Assembly (NCBI RefSeq): GCF_021018895.1
Contig: NC_079364.1
Coordinates: forward strand, 7,562,901 to 7,626,900
Length of the DNA: 64,000 nucleotides
DNA from: Seriola aureovittata
Taxonomy: Eukaryota > Chordata > Actinopteri > Carangiformes > Carangidae
Direction of reading: 5' to 3'
This document shows, piece after piece, positions 11,711 to 22,250 of the stretch. The position numbers and the translations under genes were made by a program. The first letter of the stretch is position 1, and the number at the start of each line of letters is the position of its first letter. The notes below the pieces were generated by a model. That model was not told the origin of the DNA. It was given only the letters and a program-made list of their open reading frames with translations, and did not search any database.

Positions 11711-14700
11711 TCAGATGCATTTGTTCATGCAGAGCAGAAGCTCCAGGCGCAGAGCAATGCGTGTGTGCCATCCGAGGGGAAGGATGCGGATGTAGCGAGC
11801 CACGATGGGTGGTCGCAAAAGGTTCTGCACAGATGATGAGCGGTCAGAGTTTCCATAAAACACCTGAGGAAAGAGAGAAACACAAGGTCAGCATGTTGTT
11901 TATGTTAGACTGACTGACTCAATACTGTCCGAATATACTCTTGTCATATTAAAGCTACTATAACTACTGTTAATAATTGTAGTGATGATGATGACCTTTT
12001 TGCAAAAGGTCATGGTGATGTCTTCAAATTACCAACAGTCCAAAACTAGGAAAAAATTCAATTCACAATGAAAAAAAAAAACCTGGCATATTCACACTTT
12101 TAAAAAGTTGGAACCAGCAAATGTTTGGCATTAAATAAAATAATTAAATGGTTTATTATTCTTCTTCAATCAACTGATCGAGTAATCCACTAATTGTTCC
12201 AGCACTATAACTTTGATAACACATGATTTTACCGTACAAGAGTGCATTGGTGAAACAGCACAAATAAGAAAGAAATACAGTGCGTGTTTAAAATCTAAAT
12301 AAAAATCTATTATAATGACATTAAAATTACATTTCTATCTACAAATGTAGACATGTTTATTTATGTCTGCAGAATTAGGCCAGTCATTAACAAAATTATT
12401 ACAGATTTCATCAAGTTTTGTTATGGCATTTCTATCAGGACAATCAGTGTCATATCTTCCCTCTAAGGTGTGATACCAGTGATACCAGTTGTGTCTGATT
12501 TGTCTGAGTTCAACTGACCCTGTTGTTTCCGGTCTGGTCTTTGTAATAGATCCAGTTGAGATTTTCGTCCGTGCGGTACTGAACGCTGTACTTGGTGATC
12601 CACTCGTCAGCGTCACAGCGGCCCTGAGTGAGGATCCCTGACACCACCATCACCTCCCTCAGGTCGATCTGCAGCCACTGACTGCTGTCCTGGAACTTGG
12701 ACAGCCAGGCACAGCTGGTGGACAAACACACACATACTGACTGTAATACTGACAGCAGTGTGCCAAACATGCAAGCTGCTATTGTCTGACTATGGTTGTA
12801 CAAATTAGAGCCAAAGAGAGAAGACCCATAACTACAGCTAGTGTAGGCCCTTTTTCACAGCAGACGTTTTAACTTGTCATATTATGAAAAGCACATATGT
12901 AACTAATTACATTACCATTGTCCCATGACAGTGTGACAGTGAGCCAGCATGTACAATACCGGGACCCTGACACTGAAGCAGCTAAATTTATACTCATTTT
13001 GGGGTATTCAACAGTTTTTGATATTCAGTGCTAAGGATACATTTTAGCACACATTGTTTTGTATTCACTTTATAATTTATTTATACATTTAATTCTTACC
13101 ATTAATATATCACACACATACAAATAAATAAATCTAGGTTTTACATTTTACATTCAATCCACTGATTGTTGCACATCAGTCGATTGGTGGTCATATAATA
13201 TTAGAGGAAAAAAACTTTCAATACTGAGAGCTCCTCACAACTCATTTAGCATTTCTATTTTTCCTGTCCTATTTATATTTTAATGTTTTAAGCCGGAGCA
13301 TATTGGCAGGTCAACCTCACCAAATGCACCTTATGTAATGAGACATTTTCTTTGAGGAACTTTTTTTTCTAATACCGTTCCTGACAGATGGTAAGTGCCA
13401 AGATGTTTTTTCATTAGGGTCTTTCCCTGAGAGAGAACAACCATCTCTGTTAAAAGCAACATTCTGTGAGTTACAAATGAAAACACATTGGTTTCAACAA
13501 CCTCACTATCAGAGATTAAAGATACACGTTGATAAAACTGCAGGTATTTTGTTTTCAATGTTTAGACCTACCCAAAACCCTGGGTGTTCAGACGGGCCCT
13601 GCTTGGGAGCCATGAGGAAAACCAACCGGTGTACTGGTCCTGGTTGGAGCAGGTGATCTGGTCTGGATTCACCGATCCAGCCTCAAAACCTAGAGGCTTG
13701 TGGTATGGACACTCTGCAGGAGGACCAGAGACAAATTTATAACAGATGTATTCATTTAAATCACTTTTGTTATTTTAGTTAATATCATTTTTCTGGCTAC
13801 AAGGATTTCAAGGTCACCACCCCGATGGAGGAGAAAACAAACACATCTGCTTGCAGCTAAAGCGGTAAAACACTGAAACGTGACCAGCAACCAGTGATCA
13901 TCACTAAGCCTCTCTGGATTCTTAATTCTCCATCTATCTCTATGCTTTCCTCTCTCTTCATCCTCACCCCTGCCAACTCCCATCCTCACACCCTCCTGCT
14001 CCCAAAGCCCCCGCTGTTTGCAGCCCCGGTGTGATCCATATCCCCGTACTAAAAGCCTGCAGTTTAATTCTCCACAGCGAGAGATCAGTGATGTCCATTA
14101 GGGCGGCAGGCAAACAGATGGTCATGTTCTACTCTCCACAGCTTTAGCACCGTGTTGCTCTCATGTTTTGATCTGTCAACCTGCCCTCTCACTAACATTC
14201 AAACAAATGAGAGTCCTTTGTTGACTTAGCAAATTTAGAAATTTATGAATGGGAGAGATGAGAGAGATGCACATGAGGGAGTTTTTTTCCCCCCCTAAAG
14301 TTTCAGAAAAAAGCATCAGCTGTGAAACTGTAGTCGAAGTAACCTGCTGCGCTTTTGTTTACTACTGGCTTAAGCCTATCTGGCACAGGGTCACATCCTG
14401 TCTAATCCCAGTATTACAACGCACACAGCAGCAGCAGCAGCGTCTGTGTGAGTCAGTCAGCAGATAAGTGTTTACATAACATAACAGTAACGGGAGCAAC
14501 TCTGAAGTCCTCCCTAATGTATTTCCCAACTAAAATTAAACACAATGAGTTTGCTGGATTCATGAGAAAACCAAGAGGGGAGACACACGAAGAAGAACCG
14601 AGGAGACGTAAAGTCTGATGCAGCACAGGAGAGAGTCTTTCTCACTCATCATCTCTCATCACCAGGTCCATGTGGTGGATAATCACCGGTTTCTGTGATT

Positions 14701-16776
14701 GTGCGATTGGTGCAGTCTATTACGAGCCCCGTAATCTGAGCATCCCGTTCTGAGATAATGATTATCTACTGAACTTCTTTCTCCTCTCCGTCTCCCGTTG
14801 CCATGTGATTTGTGGCTCAGTTGACACAAACATTGATTCACAGAGGAAAACCCCTCCACCGCACATCAGCTCTGCCACCTTCCTCTCCTCAAGTCTGAGA
14901 TAATTCAAGTGTGATCTTTATATCTCAGGCTCACCAGTGGAAGCTGTGGTGAGATTATTTTGTCAAGGGCTGTTTCTGAGATCAAGAACTAACTTTCACT
15001 TTCAACTACTCAAAGTGAGTCGTTTTTGGTTTGCATCTGGATCCATGTACAGGGTTTACATAGTGAGACAGAGCATCTCTGGGTTTTTCTGAATATGACC
15101 TTCAGCACATGTATCCCATGATTGTCCATATCTGTCTATATTTTATTTGTTTTGACAGAGATGAAGATCCAGACGCAAACCACACTTTCTGTTGTTGAAA
15201 GAGTGAATTTAGAGGATTGTGCTGCCTTGGCGGAGGTATTTCTCTCCATCTGCATCACCTTCCCCGAGGATGTCCAGTGGAGCATGTCTTCCCTGTGGTG
15301 TCAAATCTGGAGTCTAATGCACTCATGCGTGTACATGTACATATACAGATCCCCCCTCTCTGTCTCTATCACACACACACACACACAAACTGTCCATCCA
15401 TCTGCATGGTAGAGCTTATAAGATTTGTTGATTTGTCAATTAGTCAACCGACAGGAATTCTATTGGCTAAACTGAACTATTTGTTTAAATCATTTGTCAA
15501 GGAAAATGCCCCTAAAATTGGTGGTTCAGCCTCTCAAGTGTCTCATATTATAATAATTTGACTTTTCATAAACCAAAATAAATCCATTAAAGAATAATAA
15601 CAGCTTTGCATGTTCATGATCTGAGTCTAACCCTCCCGTCACAATTTACTCCACGTTGTAAGTACTATTATTAGTTCAATGGTACAATTTGATCATGCAT
15701 TCATCAAAAGTCACTTAATTAGTGGGTCACAGAGTGGAAATCCCTGCTCAGTGTGTGGTAAAGTGTCATTTCTTACACTAAAGGAAAACCAAAACAAAAA
15801 AATCAGTTTGAGATTTAAGTGCACTAAATGAAAATCATTCATTTTACTGGCACAAAAAAAAAACACTGTGTGTCTGAACTGTATTTAATGGTCATTACCT
15901 GGCATGCAGTCCACTCCTCGCACCATGGAAGAGCCGGACGCAATGGAGGAAAACTCAGTCGGGGATTCTCCTCCTTCACAGTCACACTTGCAAGACCTGC
16001 TGGTCCATGCCTCGGACACACCCGTCTCAAAGACACACACGGACAACATTCAATAGATGCCCTCTAACATAACATCGTCAGAAATACCAAAAGTATATAA
16101 ATACATAAATATTGCTATATATTTAGATTGAACGGTTTAATCCAGGTTCTAATTCCAGGGTTTTATTGAATGAAATTCATTTGACATTGACAAACAACAG
16201 CTGAACAAACTCTAATCTGAACATGGCTCTGTTGTGGCTGATCCAACTACATTTTATGCAAATTGTACTGATTTAAGAGTGAAATCATCTCTGACAGTTG
16301 TGCTGTGTTGTTGAGGCTTCTTCGTACCTCTTGAGCATAAATGCTGACGAACACTGTCCAAGCAGATGAACAGAAAATAAAACAAGGTCCAGGCAGCCGG
16401 TGAAGCGCAGAAGAGGGAAAAAGAAAGACGAGTCGCTTATTTTAGCAAACAAAGTCTGTGCCTCAATCTGTCAGTGTAACTGCATTAAAACAAAAACAGT
16501 TTAAATGAACACAACACAGACATAGAGAATCGAGTATAATGTCACCAAACAAAAACATGGATGATCCTGAAAGAAACAAGCGAGGAACTTGTTCGACATT
16601 TGAGATTTTTTTTTAAAGTTTCACCACATACTAAATCTGAGGCAAATATCTACAAACATAGATTACAGGTTCATAACTCAACAGAGGCACAAGGACCAGA
16701 CTATTAAGACTGTAATCGTACCGTGAGCCCCAAGAAGAAGCAGGGTCAGCAGGAAACGCTGCATGTTGAGAGCCAT
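11711..16776 (-). CDS. rs1: Retinoschisin
   Basis: Secreted discoidin-family protein that forms disulfide-linked octamers and holds retinal layers together. The coding exons on the minus strand are 16776-16722, 16353-16328, 16025-15899, 13713-13572, 12714-12519 and 11863-11711, which join to 232 codons plus a stop. The leader is [18 protein letters not shown]. The short Rs1 domain follows with CKCDC at residues 39-43. The discoidin (F5/8 type C) domain runs from C71 to C227, with [31 protein letters not shown] and [18 protein letters not shown] almost as in human RS1 (224 aa). Cysteines matching human C59, C63, C219 and C223 are at 67, 71, 227 and 231, so octamer bonding should be kept. Exon 2 is 26 nt, the same size as I recall for the human exon. 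Teleosts may carry two rs1 copies; which one this is cannot be told here. Confidence 0.96.
12090..12213. repeat. AT-rich MITE-like repeat fragment
   Basis: Contains 'ttggaaccagcaaatgtttg', 'ggcattaaataaaataatta' and 'tcaactgatcgagtaatcca'. These are words shared with the copies at 27790-27990, 33713-33835, 51705-52005 and 54885-55135. It lies in the last intron of rs1. Confidence 0.5.
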
Positions 16777-18456
16777 CTTCCAACCTGCTTCAAACCAGAC
16801 GAGACCGACCGCAGACTGAGCAACCGAGCTAGAAGTGATAGAGAGGCTGGATTACAATAATCCACAGGACACTAATGGCCTTACCTAATGCCATCCTTAT
16901 CTGACAAAGCCCCTCCTGCAGCTGTTCACCCACCACCATCAACACCAGCACACTTTCTGGGAATCACTGCACACGAACAGGGGTCAAGTTAAAAAGAAAC
17001 CTGCGGAAAAAACAAACATATAAGGCCAGTGTGGTCAGTCATCGTGTGTGGTGTGTGTGCATGTGTGTATGTGATGTGTGTGTGTGTGTGTGTGTGTGTA
17101 TGTGGTGTGTGTGTGTATGTGGTGTGTGTGTGTGTGTGTGTATGTGGTGTGTGTGTGTGTATGTGGTGTGTGTGTGTTGTGTGTGTGTGTGTTTGTGTGT
17201 GTGCGTGTGTGTGTGTTTGTGTGTGTGCGTGTGTGTGTTGTGTGTGTGTGTTGTGTGTGTGTGTGCGTGTGTGTGTAACAGAGTCAGTGAGAGAGAAGAA
17301 TGGTCAGAGGGTGGTGATGGCTTATGCTGGGCCTTGTGATCCATATGATTGACCAGAAGGTCAAGGATTTGCCAATTATATTGTCATGTTAAAAAAAAAA
17401 ATCTAATACAAAATCTAATAAAACAAATTATATGATAGATGCATATCTGTTGTAACATGTTCAAGTTTAAATATGCATAACTGCATATTTAATTGAGTCA
17501 TTCAATATTTTTTGCTTACATCAGAAAAATTTAATTATTTGATTGTCACATGAACATTAGACACCATTAAAGTATTCAATACAAGTGTACACCAGTATAA
17601 AATCTGCTTGCAATTCAACATCCCCTCTAAACTTGAATCTACAAAAAGTTATCTATAAATTCTCGCAGCTGAGATTTTCTGAATTTACTGTAAAATGAGA
17701 GAAAAGTGCCAAAAAAATCTTTAAAAAATAAACCTCTATGAATTTCTCTCTCCAATGACGACAAGAAAATAAGTCACTTCCACTCTCTTTGCAAAATGCA
17801 GCCATGATTAATATCTTCTATTATCTCATGGATAAGATCAAAATGTATTAACAAAAGATAAAAAACACCTTTCAATCACCAAAACCCGCTTCACTTGTAG
17901 ATAGAACATTTAGTGAATTACCTCTTGATATTTTTTACATCCTAGAAAAGATCTAAAAAAGACATAGTATAACAAATTAATATTACATTTCCAGACATCA
18001 TGGAGGTGAAATTCTCATATAAACATGCTGGAATCTATCTGTTCTTAGAAGACTATAAATGATTTAAGTGGTTAAGTGCGATTTTAAAAAACATGTGTTT
18101 TTATATTTTTTAAATAGTTTTCTGCATTTTGAGGTATATCATGGAAAACATGGATCAAAATAGGTAAGTGACTGTTTTTTATTTGATCATGGCTTTTCTC
18201 TGGACTGTAGATGCTCAGGCTGAAGACGTATGAACTCGCACAGAGGGTTTTAAAGGCAGGTGTAATTAAGCCTGATTGAGCAAAGCCGTTTTCAATTTGC
18301 GTTCATTAAAACATTCGTCTTACTCCTCGCACACTCTTTGCCTCCCTGCTCTCATTACTAGTGGCCTCATGTATATATATGTGAAAAAAAAAGCTGCTCT
18401 ACATTTAAATTCTTTTTTTTGTGTGTGTCTGTTTGAGACAAAACTGACCCAGCAAA
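16777..18456. other. Divergent intergenic region: rs1 promoter side and H2B-like gene promoter side
   Basis: rs1 is transcribed leftward and the H2B-like gene rightward from this 1.7-kb interval, so it must contain both promoters. The rs1-proximal 200 bp is unique sequence. A long GT repeat sits at 17041-17278. From 17.35 to 18.25 kb the DNA is AT-rich with no recognisable exon. No factor-binding site was assigned with confidence. Confidence 0.5.
17041..17278. repeat. Compound (GT)n microsatellite, about 240 bp
   Basis: Almost continuous GT dinucleotides interrupted by repeated 'tatgtggtgtg' and 'tgtttgtgtgtgtgcg' units, so it is a compound array. Alternating purine-pyrimidine DNA of this length can adopt Z-form. 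It lies about 265 bp upstream of the rs1 start codon. The open frames through it are artefacts. Confidence 0.95.
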
Positions 18457-18966
18457 ATGAAGGCTTCTGTCCAAGCAACACGAAGGATTCCTGCACAAAC
18501 CAAGAAGAGAAGTCGAGGCTACTCCACTCGCATCTACAGAGCTCATAAAGAGGTCAGAACAGCAAAAGCAGTAACTTATGTGGATGTATGGTCTTTAGAA
18601 ATTAACCAAAGATTCATGGTTTTTCATAGGAAGACCTTTAACACTACAGTAGATCAAAAATCTTTAGTGCAGGTTACAATACTTTTGCATTAAGACCATG
18701 AAATAGAGTCATCTGCTCCTAAGTGATACTCAAAAACCACCTGTGATTTTTCATCTCTTCTGCAGGTCGGTCCGGCTGCAGGGATGAGGAGTCCAGACTT
18801 CCTGGCCAGTCGGCTCGGTTTTCCCAGACCAGTCCTGCTCAGACTGCTGAGCTCGGAGGCTTCCCGGCTGTCAAAAACAAAGAGGGTGAAAGTCATCACT
18901 CTGCAGGAGATCAACGCTGCTGTCACACTTATACAACACAAGATCTGCACAAGGGCTGCTGCATGA
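18457..18966 (+). CDS. Intron-containing, C-terminally short histone H2B-like protein
   Basis: Exon 1 is 18457-18552 and exon 2 is 18766-18966, joined at GAG|GTCAGA and TCTGCAG|GTC in phase 0 to give 98 aa. The N-terminal tail is basic (TKKRSR) and leads into GYSTRIYRAHKEV, which aligns with the start of the H2B fold. Exon 2 carries SSEASRLSKTKR and ITLQEINAAVTLI, which align with the H2B helix 2, loop and helix 3 ([25 protein letters not shown]). The protein ends soon after helix 3 (IQHKICTRAAA), so the alpha-C helix of canonical H2B is absent. The middle, RSPDFLASRLGFPRPVLLRL, is strongly diverged. Canonical H2B genes lack introns, so this is a variant, possibly germline-specific (inference). 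I cannot name it. Without splicing, the frame stops inside the intron. Confidence 0.75.
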
Positions 18967-20099
18967 AGAGTTGGACTTGATCTAAACTAAATTTTACTAT
19001 TTTATTATCTAATATTAAAGAGTTTCTTTTAATCTGTTGCCTTTTTTACTCAAAGGTTTTGCATGGTGATGCCAAGTCAGGAAGTAAAATATTACTTACA
19101 CAGTTAATGATTTATGGAAGATTATGCACATGCTTTTCTGGTTGCATTTCTCAGATATGGTGCATTTTTAAAATGCTGAGGTCATTTTACTGGTTTTTGG
19201 CGAACATGCTCCAATAGGACACACCTTTTACTTATTACTTGAAGTCTTTATGAATGAATGAATGAATGAAATTTATTCGAACAAACGTGCAAGAATATAT
19301 ACAACCAATAGTAACAAACAGAAAACATAATGCAGGAAAGGTAAATGATAATCCTCAACAAAAAGAAAAAAGGAAAAGTAGCTTTCTTGCCGACAAGCTC
19401 GAAAGGGAGTAGGAAGAAGTAAAAACGTATTTACTCCTACCCCCCAAGACAAAGACAAAGTTTAAAAATTTGAGGTAGACTGAACTTTCACTACCTGGTT
19501 AAATCCAGTTAGGTCTGGTCTGCATTTCGAAGTTGGAATTCAACACCTACAAAATAAAGTAGGGTTTGATATGAGACCTATCTACTGCTTCCTCAAATGA
19601 CGGCAAGTCTGTCGCTCTCAAATCCCAATTTCCAGTTTGATGTGACCGGTTCTTGAACAACTGTTAATTAAAAAATTTACTACTTAGACTATTTAATTAC
19701 TTTAGCCACACATGTGGACCCAAACCCACTATGAGGAGTGGGTTTGGGTCTGAATAACCCTCCAACAGCCATTAAAAGGCGCCAGAAACAACTTTTGAAT
19801 TAAACCTAACCTACTTTCCTGGCCACTGGTTCTCCCATCACGACCTCACTGACCTCCTCCTTCTGAGGCGTGAAGGTCAAATTAACGATACATGTGGCAC
19901 AGAAGCTACAAATGGACTGAGTTGGAAATCGTGGGACACTTGTTGAAGTGAGTCGTGGTGGCAGTTACCTGGGAAATATGCGGAACAGCGGCTCCTCCAC
20001 GCTGTGATGTGGTGACGACACCTCCGCCTCCTCCGCGCGCTTGGAGCGCCCCCCCCCCCCCCCCCGCAGCGTCCATGCGTCTCTGTATCACCTTTTACA
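18967..20099. other. Intergenic region between H2B-like gene and ppef1
   Basis: Contains the LINE tail at 19245-19480 and otherwise unique sequence. The interval from about 19960 to the noncoding exon ending at 20248 becomes CpG-richer and includes a 17-nt C run (20049-20065), which fits a promoter for ppef1. Confidence 0.45.
19245..19480 (-). mobile_element. LINE 3' tail (L2-like) fragment
   Basis: Read on the minus strand, the sequence has 'ggagtaaatacgtttttact' and 'ctccctttcgagcttgtcgg', then ends in AATAAATTTCATTC and a (ATTC)n tail. This is the pattern I know from truncated L2/CR1-type LINE 3' ends in teleosts. Only the tail is present. Confidence 0.5.
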
Positions 20100-20248
20100 C
20101 TCAAACCTTTTCTCTTAGCAGTCATTTAGAGGACATGTAGCGTAACCTTTTATCTGCGAGTTTATTTTTTTTAAAGTTATTTTTCGTGCATCGCATGGAT
20201 TACAGTGTCCCATTCATGTTTTCCGGATCGCGCGGATTCAAGCTGCAG
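20100..20248 (+). promoter_or_regulatory. Likely ppef1 noncoding first exon with upstream ATG
   Basis: A GC-richer segment ends at a canonical donor (CTGCAG|GTAAGA at 20248). It holds an upstream ATG at 20195 (MDYSVPFMFSGSRGF). Reading that frame onward does not give the conserved PPEF start, so it is better seen as a 5' UTR exon with an upstream open frame. The exon's left end is not determined. Confidence 0.45.
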
Positions 20249-20914
20249 GTAAGAACCATCAAAAACAAACTGGTGATTTTTTTTTTTCTTGCCCCGGATG
20301 CGTAAAACAAGCACGTCTGGATTATATATGTTCCTGTAGGAAAATGATGCACAATAAGCAACATTTACCCGCCGATTTTTCTTTTTCATTTCCCTTGATC
20401 TGTCAAAGGCAGGTGCTGTTTGAGATTGAAGCATTAGCAGTCATTGATTTAATCCCTGTTATTGTGGCATATGTTTGAGATTAGTATTTTGAAGCCTAGT
20501 TGTGATGCGCACTGCTGGCAATCATTAAGGGTTTTAATAAATTGGAAGATAAACTGGATAATTTAGCGTGAAGAACATATCTTTATCATACATGCCACAT
20601 AATTTGATTTTATATCTGTATTACACAGTTTGATTACAAGCATGTTCATCTATGAATCTACCCTGACACCTACAGCAAACTGACATGTGCTGTGACTGCA
20701 GCTGAGAGAGGTGGTGAACCAGCTGCTGCTGTGATGTGATGTGAGACTGGCTGAAAACCCTGAAGCAGAGAGTGAAACACACTCACTGGTTGATGCAGCA
20801 TGACAACAGCCGTGCTCTTACTCTATCAGGTCCCTGTGCCATCCTCACATGCCACCAGCCAGATGTGACCCACTGCTACCTGTTTGTGAACCTGGGACCT
20901 CTCTGCCGATCGTC

Positions 20915-22017
20915 ATGGGATGTGGCACCTCTGTCGCCACGGAAACGCAAGGGAAAAGAGTGGAAACAGGTGTGGCTGGTTTGCAGTGGAGCGCACAAAG
21001 TGTTGCTGGCTCAAAAGGCAGGTAGCCGCTGTTGTTTCTCCAATCATGCTCCATCCAGGACTGACTCATGTTTTCTTTGTCCTGTCAGCTGACAGGTTTT
21101 GACATTTGAACCTGTTGGAGAGGTGTTAAAAAACACAGTGGCATCAAATTAGAGCTGGCATGTTCATACACCTGGTGTGTAGACAGATAAGCTGAGCACA
21201 AATAGGGCCTTAAGTGTTAGATACTAATTGGAGAGCAAGCTCAGACATAAGTAGAATGGGGCTTTTAGCAAAACCTAATAAAAGAGAACACGGAGCAGCT
21301 CTTATTTCTGCCTCCTTACACAGACTTTCAGTTGCTTTCACAAATTACATTTAAAACCTACACACACTCTGAAATCACAGTATAGATCCTCAAATATCAA
21401 CTGTCCTCTCCTCAGTCCAGATTGAAAACTCGAACTGAAACAAGCCAATAATAGACAAATTCAGCAACTATCTTGATAACTGATTAATCATTCCATTCAT
21501 TATTTCTTTAATGTTTGCATTAGCATGAGCCAATGCCACATAACTCAACAATATATACATACCTTAAAGCACAAAACACAAAAGTCAACAAGAAAATACA
21601 CACAGGGCAAGCAAACATGTCTCATATTCTCTGTTTGCAGCTTCTCACATGTAAATATCTGCACATCTGAAGACATTTTCTTGGACCCTCTGAAATTGTG
21701 AGGGGCTTTTTGTCACTAATCAATAATGAATATAATCATTACTTGAGCCCTGTTAAATACTAAAGATAACATAATTCCTGTTGTTTGTTTCTATGTTTTT
21801 ATTGCTGAAGTATTGGTCTTCCTCTTCCTTTTATTTCGTTGATCTCCTCAGTGAAGCAATTTGCAACATAATTTAGGAAGTGCTCCTTAAAACAGTGTAT
21901 TATTAGATTTAGTCGTGGCAGCATTGTGATTTTCTATTTAACACATCTCAGTGTCACCTTGTGTCGTAGGAATGTGATAATAATATTTTTTGCAGTTGTA
22001 CATTTTCCTCAGACTTG

Positions 22018-22058
<41 letters not shown>

Positions 22059-22217
22059 GCAGATGTTTGACAGATGGTGCTTTTTCTTTCTTAGCAGTCT
22101 GTCTCCTCGCCTCTATTTAATTGGTGCAGCTTCTCCTGAAAGCTCTTTTAATTTGCTTTGTTTTTCCAGTCCCGTTGTTTTGTTGCTCGTGATCTCCCCT
22201 GTGTCTTGTTATCTCTG

Positions 22218-22250
<33 letters not shown>

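Noticed and set aside
12335..12616. 93-codon minus frame across rs1 exon 5
   Set aside because: Wrong frame; the discoidin frame on the same strand carries the family match.
17029..17352. Several overlapping open frames of 66-107 codons on both strands
   Set aside because: All are translations of the GT microsatellite (Cys/Val or His/Thr repeats); no splice context or family match.
20195..20248. ATG frame MDYSVPFMFSGSRGFKLQ as the ppef1 start
   Set aside because: The next exon in that phase meets a stop (CTC TGA), whereas MGCGTS at 20915 joins in phase and matches the family start.
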